Source: MWEH01 sp964392385
GTDB lineage: Bacteria; Bacillota; Clostridia; Christensenellales; DTU072
Length of the DNA: 35,091 bases
Reading direction: 5' to 3'
Assembly (NCBI GenBank): GCA_964392385.1
Contig: CAYMPR010000012.1
Span: forward strand, 1-35,091
In this document: one piece after another, positions 8,039-14,510 of the stretch
How the letters are laid out: each line of letters starts with the position of its first letter
Position numbering within the stretch: the first letter of the stretch is position 1
Program-made: the position numbers and the translations under genes
The notes under the pieces: model-generated
The model's database searches: none
The model's input: only the letters and a program-made list of their open reading frames with translations
Told to the model about the DNA's origin: nothing

Positions 8039-8054
8039 TTGAAAGCGGTTGTTT
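8039..8054 (+). promoter_or_regulatory. cre-like operator upstream of the porter/GH109 operon
   Basis: TTGAAAGCGGTTGTTT resembles the left half and centre of the catabolite-responsive element (TGNAANCGNWWNCA), with the right arm degenerate. It lies 10 bp upstream of the -35 box of a sugar-import operon. A LacI-family repressor site is an equal alternative. A separate inverted repeat TTTAGATT/AATCTAAA (8006-8013 with 8031-8038) lies just before it. Confidence 0.35.
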
Positions 8055-8064
8055 TGGGGCTATG

Positions 8065-8093
8065 TTGACACTAATCAACCTGTAAAGTATAAT
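8065..8093 (+). promoter_or_regulatory. consensus sigma-A promoter of the porter/GH109 operon
   Basis: TTGACA at 8065-8070, exactly 17 bp, TATAAT at 8088-8093: a perfect match. Such a strong core promoter usually needs a repressor to be conditional, in keeping with the operator-like elements just upstream. Confidence 0.85.
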
Positions 8094-8140
8094 TGTCGTG
8101 TTTTATTATTATAGAAATAGCTTTTTGAGGAGTTTAAAAA

Positions 8141-9631
8141 ATGTCTGAAAAACAAGGCTTAGGGGTTACTCGAATTAAAGATCAAACAACTATGAAAGAG
8201 AAGCTTTCCTACTCAATTGGAACTTTGGGTAAGGAGATTAGCTTTGGAATGATTAATGTTTATGCAATGCTCTATTTAACCTCTTTTATGGGTTTGAATG
8301 GCATAGCAGTTGGCTTTGCATTCTGTATAGTAAGATTGATTGCTGCTGTATTTGACCCTTTTATGGCAACAATAGTAAATAACACTAAAAGTCCTCTTGG
8401 AAAATTTAGGCCCTGGATTCTAACTGGTGCAATTATTAATGCAATAATTCTAGTGGTTATGTTCTTACCACTTCCCGCAAGTACTAATGTAGGCGCAAAA
8501 TATGTTTATTACCTGGCAATGTATTTTTTATGGGCTATTAGTTATGCCGTAATTGATGTGCCTATAATGGCTATGGTCCCATCGATAGCAGATACTTCGC
8601 ATGAGAGAGAAAGTATTTCAAGTTTATCGAGACTAATAGGAGGTTTTGGTGGATTTATAATTGGTTCTGGCGGTGCTGTAATTATGCAAAATACCTTTGG
8701 AAATACTGATTATAGAAGTTATTTAATGGTTGCTGGTATAGGGGCTATAGTCTTAATAATTGCACTTTTATTGCCTATTATTACCCTAAAAGAAAGGTAT
8801 GTTCTTCCGTGCATAATAGTAAAATTTAGAGACATGTTTAAGATGTTAAAAGAAAATGATCAAATGAGAGCATTTGCTTGGAGTTTTATGTTGTTTGCAA
8901 TTGGCGGAAACATAGCAATACTTCAGTCTACTTATCTTTTTATATACGACTCTTCAAACCTTGGAAATTTTAATAATTATGCCTTATTTAATATATTGGC
9001 TTGTACCGTTCAGGGAGTTGCAATGATCTTTTATACTTGGATTACGAAGAAACTGTCGAGAGACAAAGTATATAAGTTGACATATATATTTGCAGGTATT
9101 GGAATGGCGTTTATTTTTGGAATATATTTTGCTTTCCCCTCTATTGGAATCCCTATAGCAAATGTAATTTTATTGTCAATTGCTGGTTCATCTCTGATGC
9201 TTGCTAATGGTATGAACCAAATAACTTCAATGGTTATGATTACAGATGTGGTTGACTATGGGGAATATAAAAGTGGGGTTAGATCTGATAGTTTAGTCAT
9301 TTCTCTTCAAACCTTGATTTTAAAAGCATCCGCCGCAGTAGCGATGTTGGTACTGGGTATAGGAGTTGCAATATCAGATTTGCCAACAATTGATTTAATG
9401 ACAAACACATTTAACGGTGAGGTAACTAACAAAGCTTTATTTATATTGAGATCATTTATGTTTTTATTACCTCTACCACTAATGCCCATTGGACTAATTA
9501 TTTATTCAAAAACTTACAAACTTCATGGCGAATTTTACGCAAAAATAAAAAGAACTATTGATGAAAGAAGACAAATTCCATCTGACAATAATATGGTTGA
9601 AAGCGACACTAAAGAAGAGAATATTAAATAG
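8141..9631 (+). CDS. GPH-family sugar:cation symporter (second copy)
   Basis: A 496-residue, about 12-helix porter of the glycoside-pentoside-hexuronide:cation symporter family. Landmarks are AAVFDPFM and LGKFRPW in the N-terminal half and DVVDYGEYKSGVR in the C-terminal half, matching the positions seen in the porter at 1981-3459, although the two are clearly diverged. The ATG has a TGAGGAG ribosome binding site and a consensus promoter upstream. The next gene, a GH109-like glycosidase, starts 2 bp after the stop, so the two are transcribed and probably translated together. It most likely imports the glycoside or amino sugar that the partner enzyme handles in the cytoplasm. Confidence 0.9.
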   Translation: MSEKQGLGVTRIKDQTTMKEKLSYSIGTLGKEISFGMINVYAMLYLTSFMGLNGIAVGFAFCIVRLIAAVFDPFMATIVNNTKSPLGKFRPWILTGAIINAIILVVMFLPLPASTNVGAKYVYYLAMYFLWAISYAVIDVPIMAMVPSIADTSHERESISSLSRLIGGFGGFIIGSGGAVIMQNTFGNTDYRSYLMVAGIGAIVLIIALLLPIITLKERYVLPCIIVKFRDMFKMLKENDQMRAFAWSFMLFAIGGNIAILQSTYLFIYDSSNLGNFNNYALFNILACTVQGVAMIFYTWITKKLSRDKVYKLTYIFAGIGMAFIFGIYFAFPSIGIPIANVILLSIAGSSLMLANGMNQITSMVMITDVVDYGEYKSGVRSDSLVISLQTLILKASAAVAMLVLGIGVAISDLPTIDLMTNTFNGEVTNKALFILRSFMFLLPLPLMPIGLIIYSKTYKLHGEFYAKIKRTIDERRQIPSDNNMVESDTKEENIK

Positions 9632-9633
9632 AA

Positions 9634-10854
9634 ATGAAAGATAGAATTAATATTGGTATTGTTGGGCTAGGCGCAAGGGGATTCTCGCTCTCTAAATTTA
9701 TTGCGAGGATGAAAGATATTAATATTTTGTATCTATGCGATTTATATCAGGATCGGGTTGATTTAGCATTACAAACAATCAATAAAATTACTAAGACTAA
9801 TCCTAGTGGAACATTGAATTATAAAGATATTCTGTCCGACCCGCGAATTGATGCGGTGTTGGTTTTTTCTAGCTGGGATAGTCACTCTAAAATAGCACTT
9901 GAGGCAATGCAGGCAGGGAAATATGTTGGAATTGAGGTTGGTGGTGCTCAAGATTTAAAGGAATGTTGGGATATTGTAGATACTTTTGAAAAAACTGGCT
10001 CTCAAATTATGATGCTTGAAAACTGTTGCTATGGAAAATACGAATTGATGGTTAAAAACATGGTAAAAGAAGGCATATTTGGAGAGGTTGTTCACTGTTC
10101 TGGTGGTTACCACCATGATCTAAGAAAAGAAATATCATATGGGAGGGAAAATCGACATTATAGGTTGAAAAATTATATCCTTAATAATTGCGATAACTAT
10201 CCTACACATGAACTTGGCCCCATTGCAAAAATACTAAATATTAATAATGGGAACTTAATGGAAAGTTTATTTTCTTCTTCCTCAAAATCCTTAGGATTAC
10301 ATCAGTATATCCTAGATAACAAGTCTAATGATTTGGATTTATTAAATACTTCGTTTTCACAAGGAGACATAGTAACTACTGTAATTACCTGTAAAAATGG
10401 CGAGACAATTGTATTAACGCTTGATACAACTTTGCCCAGATTTTATTCTAGAGGGTTCACTGTTAGAGGAACAAAAGCAATGTACCAAGAAGAAGGCAAC
10501 ATTTTGTTTATTGACAAGCTACATGACTTTGCTAAAGAGTGTCCGAAATGTCTTTATGGAAATGGAAAAAAATATCTAAAAAAGTATATGCATCCTATAT
10601 GGAAAAATTTCAAGAAAGAAGGGATTAAGGGTGGCCATGGTGGAATGGATTATTTAGTTTTAAGGGCATTTTTTGAGGCAGTGAAAAACGGCACGTCTAC
10701 GCCCATCGATGCCTATGACACTGCTAGTTGGATGGCAATTACTGCTTTATCTAAAGAATCTATTAGAATTAAATCTCCTCTATTAATTCCCGATTTCACT
10801 AGGGGAAAATGGGAAAATAGACAGAAATCAAATGGAATTTTTGCTATAGATTAA
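9634..10854 (+). CDS. Gfo/Idh/MocA-family protein, GH109-like glycosidase
   Basis: A 406-residue two-domain Gfo/Idh/MocA protein. The N-terminal Rossmann motif is GIVGLGARG (8-16), with EVGG at 101-104 where dehydrogenases have EKP. The central part contains HHDLRKEISYG (160-170), YPTHELGP (189-196), LNINNG and FSSSSKSLG, and the C-terminal part GGHGGMDYL. These are landmarks of glycoside hydrolase family 109, which removes alpha-N-acetylgalactosamine with a tightly bound NAD+ through an oxidation-elimination-reduction mechanism; the YxxH of that family corresponds to Tyr189/His192. Unlike many GH109 enzymes there is no Tat or other signal peptide, so it acts in the cytoplasm. It starts 2 bp after the porter stop. 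Alternative: a related NAD-dependent sugar oxidoreductase. The family is clear; substrate is inferred. Confidence 0.82.
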   Translation: MKDRINIGIVGLGARGFSLSKFIARMKDINILYLCDLYQDRVDLALQTINKITKTNPSGTLNYKDILSDPRIDAVLVFSSWDSHSKIALEAMQAGKYVGIEVGGAQDLKECWDIVDTFEKTGSQIMMLENCCYGKYELMVKNMVKEGIFGEVVHCSGGYHHDLRKEISYGRENRHYRLKNYILNNCDNYPTHELGPIAKILNINNGNLMESLFSSSSKSLGLHQYILDNKSNDLDLLNTSFSQGDIVTTVITCKNGETIVLTLDTTLPRFYSRGFTVRGTKAMYQEEGNILFIDKLHDFAKECPKCLYGNGKKYLKKYMHPIWKNFKKEGIKGGHGGMDYLVLRAFFEAVKNGTSTPIDAYDTASWMAITALSKESIRIKSPLLIPDFTRGKWENRQKSNGIFAID

Positions 10855-10923
10855 ATTCTTGTTAAGAAATTGCATGAAACTATGTTTTCTTTATTATATT
10901 TTATGAAAAGATACTGTTTTTTT

Positions 10924-10932
10924 TGATATAAT
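10924..10932 (+). promoter_or_regulatory. extended -10 promoter of the iron alcohol dehydrogenase gene
   Basis: TGATATAAT (10924-10932): a perfect -10 with extended TGn and no good -35 box. Transcription would start near 10939, about 27 nt before the ATG, making the TTG at 10948 an unlikely start. Confidence 0.5.
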
Positions 10933-10965
10933 AGATACAATGTCAGTTTGATAAGGAGAATAAAA

Positions 10966-12171
10966 ATGAATATATTTGGAAAAATTGGTTCTAGATTGTT
11001 TCAGGGTGTCATGTATGTAGCAATGCCTTTCCTGCCATGGCGTAAACCACTCTTAACCGTTGGCGAGGGATCAGTCACTAAGCTTCCAGCTATAATCAAA
11101 AACCTAGGGTTAACAAAAGTATTGGTCGTAACAAGCAAAGATTTGGTTGATCTAGGATTATTGAAAGGCCTATTTGATCAGATGGTTATCGATGGAGTTG
11201 ATTATGCTTTATATGATGGAACAATACCTAATCCCACTATAGATAATATCGAAGAAGGCTTGAAACTATATAATCAAGAAAAATGTCAAGGAATAGTCGC
11301 TTTTGGTGGTGGCTCTCCAATGGATTGTGCCAAAGGTATTGGTGCCCGAGTTGCAAAGCCAAATAAATCAGTTTCATCGATGAAAGGTCTATTAAAGATA
11401 GGGAAAAAACTACCACCTTTTTTTGCAGTTCCAACCACAGCTGGGACTGGCTCTGAAGTAACGGTTGCAGCTGTAATCACCGATAGCAAAACGCACAACA
11501 AATATCCTATTAATGATCCAGTTTTAATACCGCACTATGCTGTTTTAGACCCATTGCTTACAGTAGGCCTACCTAAACATATAACCTCAACTACCGGGGT
11601 TGATGCACTAACGCATGCTGTTGAAGCATATATAGGTAAAGGAAATACAAAAGAAACAAAAGATATGGCTGAAAAAGCAACTAAATTAATTTACGATAAT
11701 CTTTATACTGCATATAGTAATGGAAAAAATGTTGAAGCCAGAAAGAACATGCAATTAGCTGCTCATTACGCAGGTATTGCTTTTACGAGAGCTTATGTGG
11801 GGTATGTTCATGCTATAGCCCATTCTTTAGGGGGACAATATAGTATTCCGCATGGACTAGCAAATGCAATAATATTGCCACATCTATTAGAGTACTATGG
11901 AGACTCTATTTATTCTAGACTTTCAAAATTGAGTGATGTAATAGGTATAGTGGGGGTTAGCGAAAAAGAAAAATCCGAAAGATTTATTCAATGGATAAAA
12001 GACTTAAATAAGAGTATGGGAATACCCGAGAAAGTATCCGGGATAAAAAAAGAAGATATTAGTACAATGGTGAAAAGAGCGCTTTCAGAAGCAAATCCTC
12101 TTTACCCTGTCCCTAAATTTATGGGCGAGAAGGAAATGACAGCAATGTACTATGAAATAATGGCCGAATAA
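10966..12171 (+). CDS. iron-containing (group III) alcohol dehydrogenase
   Basis: A 401-residue NAD(P)-dependent alcohol dehydrogenase of the iron group. The dinucleotide site is GGGSPMD (114-120), followed by the TTAGTGSE signature. Metal ligands expected from the family are Asp213 and His217 in GVDALTHAVEAY, His272 in HAIAHSLGG and His286 in IPHG, all present. It interconverts an aldehyde and alcohol in fermentation; aldehyde range cannot be read. The ATG at 10966 follows AAGGAG at good spacing. N-terminal residues about 12-26 are hydrophobic, slightly longer than in typical members, but not a clear signal peptide. It is monocistronic or reads into hflX across a strong hairpin at 12229. Confidence 0.92.
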   Translation: MNIFGKIGSRLFQGVMYVAMPFLPWRKPLLTVGEGSVTKLPAIIKNLGLTKVLVVTSKDLVDLGLLKGLFDQMVIDGVDYALYDGTIPNPTIDNIEEGLKLYNQEKCQGIVAFGGGSPMDCAKGIGARVAKPNKSVSSMKGLLKIGKKLPPFFAVPTTAGTGSEVTVAAVITDSKTHNKYPINDPVLIPHYAVLDPLLTVGLPKHITSTTGVDALTHAVEAYIGKGNTKETKDMAEKATKLIYDNLYTAYSNGKNVEARKNMQLAAHYAGIAFTRAYVGYVHAIAHSLGGQYSIPHGLANAIILPHLLEYYGDSIYSRLSKLSDVIGIVGVSEKEKSERFIQWIKDLNKSMGIPEKVSGIKKEDISTMVKRALSEANPLYPVPKFMGEKEMTAMYYEIMAE

Positions 12172-12228
12172 AACTTATTATATTTATCATTTCAATATCT
12201 CATTTAGTAATAAGATAAATAAAGCAAT

Positions 12229-12253
12229 CGCTATGGTTGGTCAAACCATAGCG
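12229..12253 (+). other. perfect 10-bp hairpin between adh and hflX
   Basis: CGCTATGGTT (12229-12238) pairs perfectly with AACCATAGCG (12244-12253) around a 5-nt loop GGTCA. It is followed by A-rich sequence rather than a T-run, so it is not a classical terminator on the + strand. It could be a processing or stabilising element, or a weak terminator. Confidence 0.6.
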
Positions 12254-12332
12254 AAAAATGTATTATGCAGTTGATGAAATTTTAATAATAGTAAAAGAAA
12301 GATTTAAGAAAATACAAAGCAAGGTGAAGATA

Positions 12333-13451
12333 ATGATTATTGCAACAAACGATGAACCCAAAAAGGTAATTTTAGTAAGTTTAGAGAAAACCCGTTTACC
12401 TGACTGGGAAATCGAGGAATTATATAGCCTTGCAAAATCAGCTGGATATACCGTGGTTTCTTTTATCTCGCAGCAAAGGGATACTCCTGATGGGAAATAT
12501 TATATAGGGGCAGGAAAGGTCCAAGAGCTTAAATCTGTAGCTATTGATACAAAAGCAACAAAAATAATATTTGACAATGAACTATCTGGAAATCAGTTTC
12601 ACAATTTAGAAAAAGAAATAGGCCTTGAGGTAATAGACAGAACTACTTTAATTATTGAAATTTTTTCCAATCATGCCGTTTCTAATGAAGGTAAGCTACA
12701 AGTTGAGCTTATGTACAAAAAGAAAATGCTCCCTCGCGTTATGGGACAAGGAAAGATGCTTTCTCAACAGGGTGGTGGTGGAGCTGGTGGTGGTGGCGCA
12801 AGACGTGGTGGTGGCGAACAACAAAAAGAACTTGATAAAAGGACTATTAAAGAAGACATTCGATCATTGGAAGCGAAGATAGACCAAATTTCCAAGGAAA
12901 GGACACTTCGGCGCAAACAAAGAGTAAAAAATAAATGCTATACAATTTCACTTGTTGGATATACAAATTCTGGTAAGTCTACTTTAATGAATATTTTGAC
13001 ATGTGCTGATACTGTTGCAAAAGATGAATTATTTGTCACTTTAGATCCAATAAGTAGAAGGGTAAAAATGTTTTTTGATAAAGAAATTTTATTGATAGAT
13101 ACAGTAGGCTTTATTTCTCGTTTACCTCATGACTTTGTGAAAGCTTTTAGATCTACCCTAGAGGAAACTGTCAGCTCAGATTTAATTTTGCATGTTGTAG
13201 ATGGCTCCTCTCCAGTTGCTTTAGAGCAATTTACAGTTGTTAATCAAGTTTTAGAGTCAATAGGAGCTATAAACATTCCAATAATTACAGTTATAAATAA
13301 ATCTGATAGAGGAATATATGGTTTCATACCCCATTCTGATGAATTTGTCGTTATTAGTGCAAAAACTGGAGAAAATATAGAAAAATTAAAAACTATGATA
13401 GAAGGTCATGTAAATAAGCACTTTGAGTTAACCCAACCAAAAAATATATAA
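12333..13451 (+). CDS. hflX: GTPase HflX
   Basis: A 372-residue ribosome-associated GTPase that splits or rescues stalled 70S ribosomes under stress. The N-terminal HflX domain contains YYIGAGKVQEL. After a coiled region the G domain has G1 GYTNSGKST (209-217), G3 DTVGF, G4 NKSD and G5 SAKTG. The start at 12333 is preferred because AAGGTGA lies just upstream; an in-frame ATG at 12258 lacks a ribosome binding site and would add 25 residues. Oddity: the family hinge GGxGxRGPGE is replaced by a glycine-expanded run (147-161: four Gly, Ala, four Gly, Ala-Arg-Arg, three Gly) before Glu162. Otherwise the protein looks intact. Confidence 0.92.
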   Translation: MIIATNDEPKKVILVSLEKTRLPDWEIEELYSLAKSAGYTVVSFISQQRDTPDGKYYIGAGKVQELKSVAIDTKATKIIFDNELSGNQFHNLEKEIGLEVIDRTTLIIEIFSNHAVSNEGKLQVELMYKKKMLPRVMGQGKMLSQQGGGGAGGGGARRGGGEQQKELDKRTIKEDIRSLEAKIDQISKERTLRRKQRVKNKCYTISLVGYTNSGKSTLMNILTCADTVAKDELFVTLDPISRRVKMFFDKEILLIDTVGFISRLPHDFVKAFRSTLEETVSSDLILHVVDGSSPVALEQFTVVNQVLESIGAINIPIITVINKSDRGIYGFIPHSDEFVVISAKTGENIEKLKTMIEGHVNKHFELTQPKNI

Positions 13452-13531
13452 ACCTAAAGGATTTATGGGTAAAAGTACAATTTATTATTTTGACATTATT
13501 TTGTATTTTTTTATCCTCTAATTTAGATTAC

Positions 13532-13560
13532 TTGATTCCCTGTTTTTTTTAAGATATACT
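13532..13560 (+). promoter_or_regulatory. promoter of the SRP RNA gene
   Basis: TTGATT at 13532-13537, 17-bp spacer, TATACT at 13555-13560; the RNA would begin about 7 bp later, at 13567, where the terminal helix starts. Confidence 0.7.
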
Positions 13561-13566
13561 ATAATT

Positions 13567-13830
13567 CCGTGCTATATGGGGAGCTGGCGGTGCCCTGTAA
13601 CCTGCAACCCGCCACAGCAGGATAGAACACCCACCGAGGCTTTTTTTATGGAAAAACGGTCCGGACAAGGAATGTCGATATCAAGGTCTTGTGCAATTTT
13701 GCATTGCGAACCGTGTCAGAGCTTGACCGCAGCAGCACTAAGTAATTAGCGGGATGTGCCACAAGGAAGCTTTGAAGGAGTTACCTATTCGGCATACGCT
13801 TCGGTAGAGAATGTCAGAGTGGGCGCACGG
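13567..13830 (+). ncRNA. ffs: signal recognition particle RNA, large Alu-containing type
   Basis: About 264 nt, the size of the Bacillus-type SRP RNA. The ends pair (CCGTGC at 13567-13572 with GCACGG at 13825-13830) and a T8 run follows, serving as terminator. The 5' part has the Alu-domain segment GGCGGTGCCCTGTAACCTGC and a matching CCGCC. The S domain has TTGTGCAA, then GTCAG (13715-13719), AGCAGC (13731-13736), and TGTGCCACAAGG on the return strand, all in the expected order. The 11 nt between GTCAG and AGCAGC match the canonical length but read AGCTTGACCGC rather than GTCCGGAAGGA, so the GGAA tetraloop is absent. The RNA binds Ffh and docks with FtsY for membrane targeting. Confidence 0.93.
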
Positions 13831-14025
13831 TTTTTTTTATTTTCATAATCAACCATTCCAAACTATATAACGAAATATTCCCCTACCTTAATGCTTTTTA
13901 AGTTCATTTACTTTGGGAATTAGATTGATAATGTGATTTAGAAAAATAATCCAAATGAGTTGCTAAAATACAATAGATAATCATACTGTAGTTTCGCTTT
14001 TAGAACGCATATTAACCTTGTTATC

Positions 14026-14054
14026 TTGACACATGCCTACGCAAATATTATAAT
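14026..14054 (+). promoter_or_regulatory. consensus promoter of the Ig-like lipoprotein gene
   Basis: TTGACA at 14026-14031, 17 bp, TATAAT at 14049-14054: a perfect sigma-A match 30 bp before the ATG. The preceding stretch 13839-14025 is AT-rich with no gene or clear motif. Confidence 0.82.
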
Positions 14055-14084
14055 TACATAAAGCCAAAGAATTGAGGAGAAAGA

Positions 14085-14441
14085 ATGAAAACTAAAGTGA
14101 TGTTTGTGATATTAATCGTTCTTAGCGTTGTTGCTAGCTTTTCACTAACTGCTTGTGCACCTAAAGAAGATGAATTACCGGAAATTATTTCGATTGAGGC
14201 AAAACTTGATAGCACCGTATCCTACTCAGTAGGGGATGTTTTTGATAGCTCAAAAATTACTGTAACTGCAACTTTAGATGACGAAACTGAACGTAAAGTC
14301 GAAACTGTCGCAGCACTTGTTTTTGATAGCGAAGATCTATTGCTAGATAGTGAGGGTAAATTTACTGTAAGTGGCACTTACGAATTATTAGTTTATTATT
14401 CTACTTTTAGTACTATTCTTGAAATTAATGTTGCTGAATAA
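14085..14441 (+). CDS. small lipoprotein with one bacterial Ig-like domain
   Basis: A 118-residue predicted lipoprotein. A basic start (MKTK) and hydrophobic core lead to the lipobox LTAC with lipidated Cys24. The rest is a single beta-rich module containing YSVGDVFDSSKITVTATLDD and a closing SGTYELLVYYS segment, resembling the Big_3-type bacterial Ig-like fold. It would sit on the outer face of the cytoplasmic membrane; binding partner unknown. The ATG has a GAGGAG ribosome binding site. The perfect consensus promoter and immediate strong terminator make this a short, probably abundant transcript. Domain family is moderately sure; role is unknown. Confidence 0.8.
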   Translation: MKTKVMFVILIVLSVVASFSLTACAPKEDELPEIISIEAKLDSTVSYSVGDVFDSSKITVTATLDDETERKVETVAALVFDSEDLLLDSEGKFTVSGTYELLVYYSTFSTILEINVAE

Positions 14442-14449
14442 TAATTAAT

Positions 14450-14478
14450 GCGGTCGGAATACAAACCGACCGCTTTTT
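14450..14478 (+). terminator. strong rho-independent terminator
   Basis: GCGGTCGG (14450-14457) pairs perfectly with CCGACCGC (14466-14473), 8-nt loop, then T5 (14474-14478). It lies between the Ig-like lipoprotein gene and proS. Confidence 0.9.
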
Positions 14479-14510
14479 ATATTAACTTTAAATCTAATTG
14501 AGGATTGCTT

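Noticed and set aside
12258..12332. Longer HflX starting at 12258
   Set aside because: No ribosome binding site precedes it and a stable hairpin abuts it; the ATG at 12333 has AAGGTGA. It remains possible.
13658..13672. GGTCCGGACAAGGAA inside the SRP RNA, similar to the canonical apical motif
   Set aside because: It lies on the 5' strand of the long helix, about 60 nt before the true S-domain tip, and lacks flanking GTCAG and AGCAGC.
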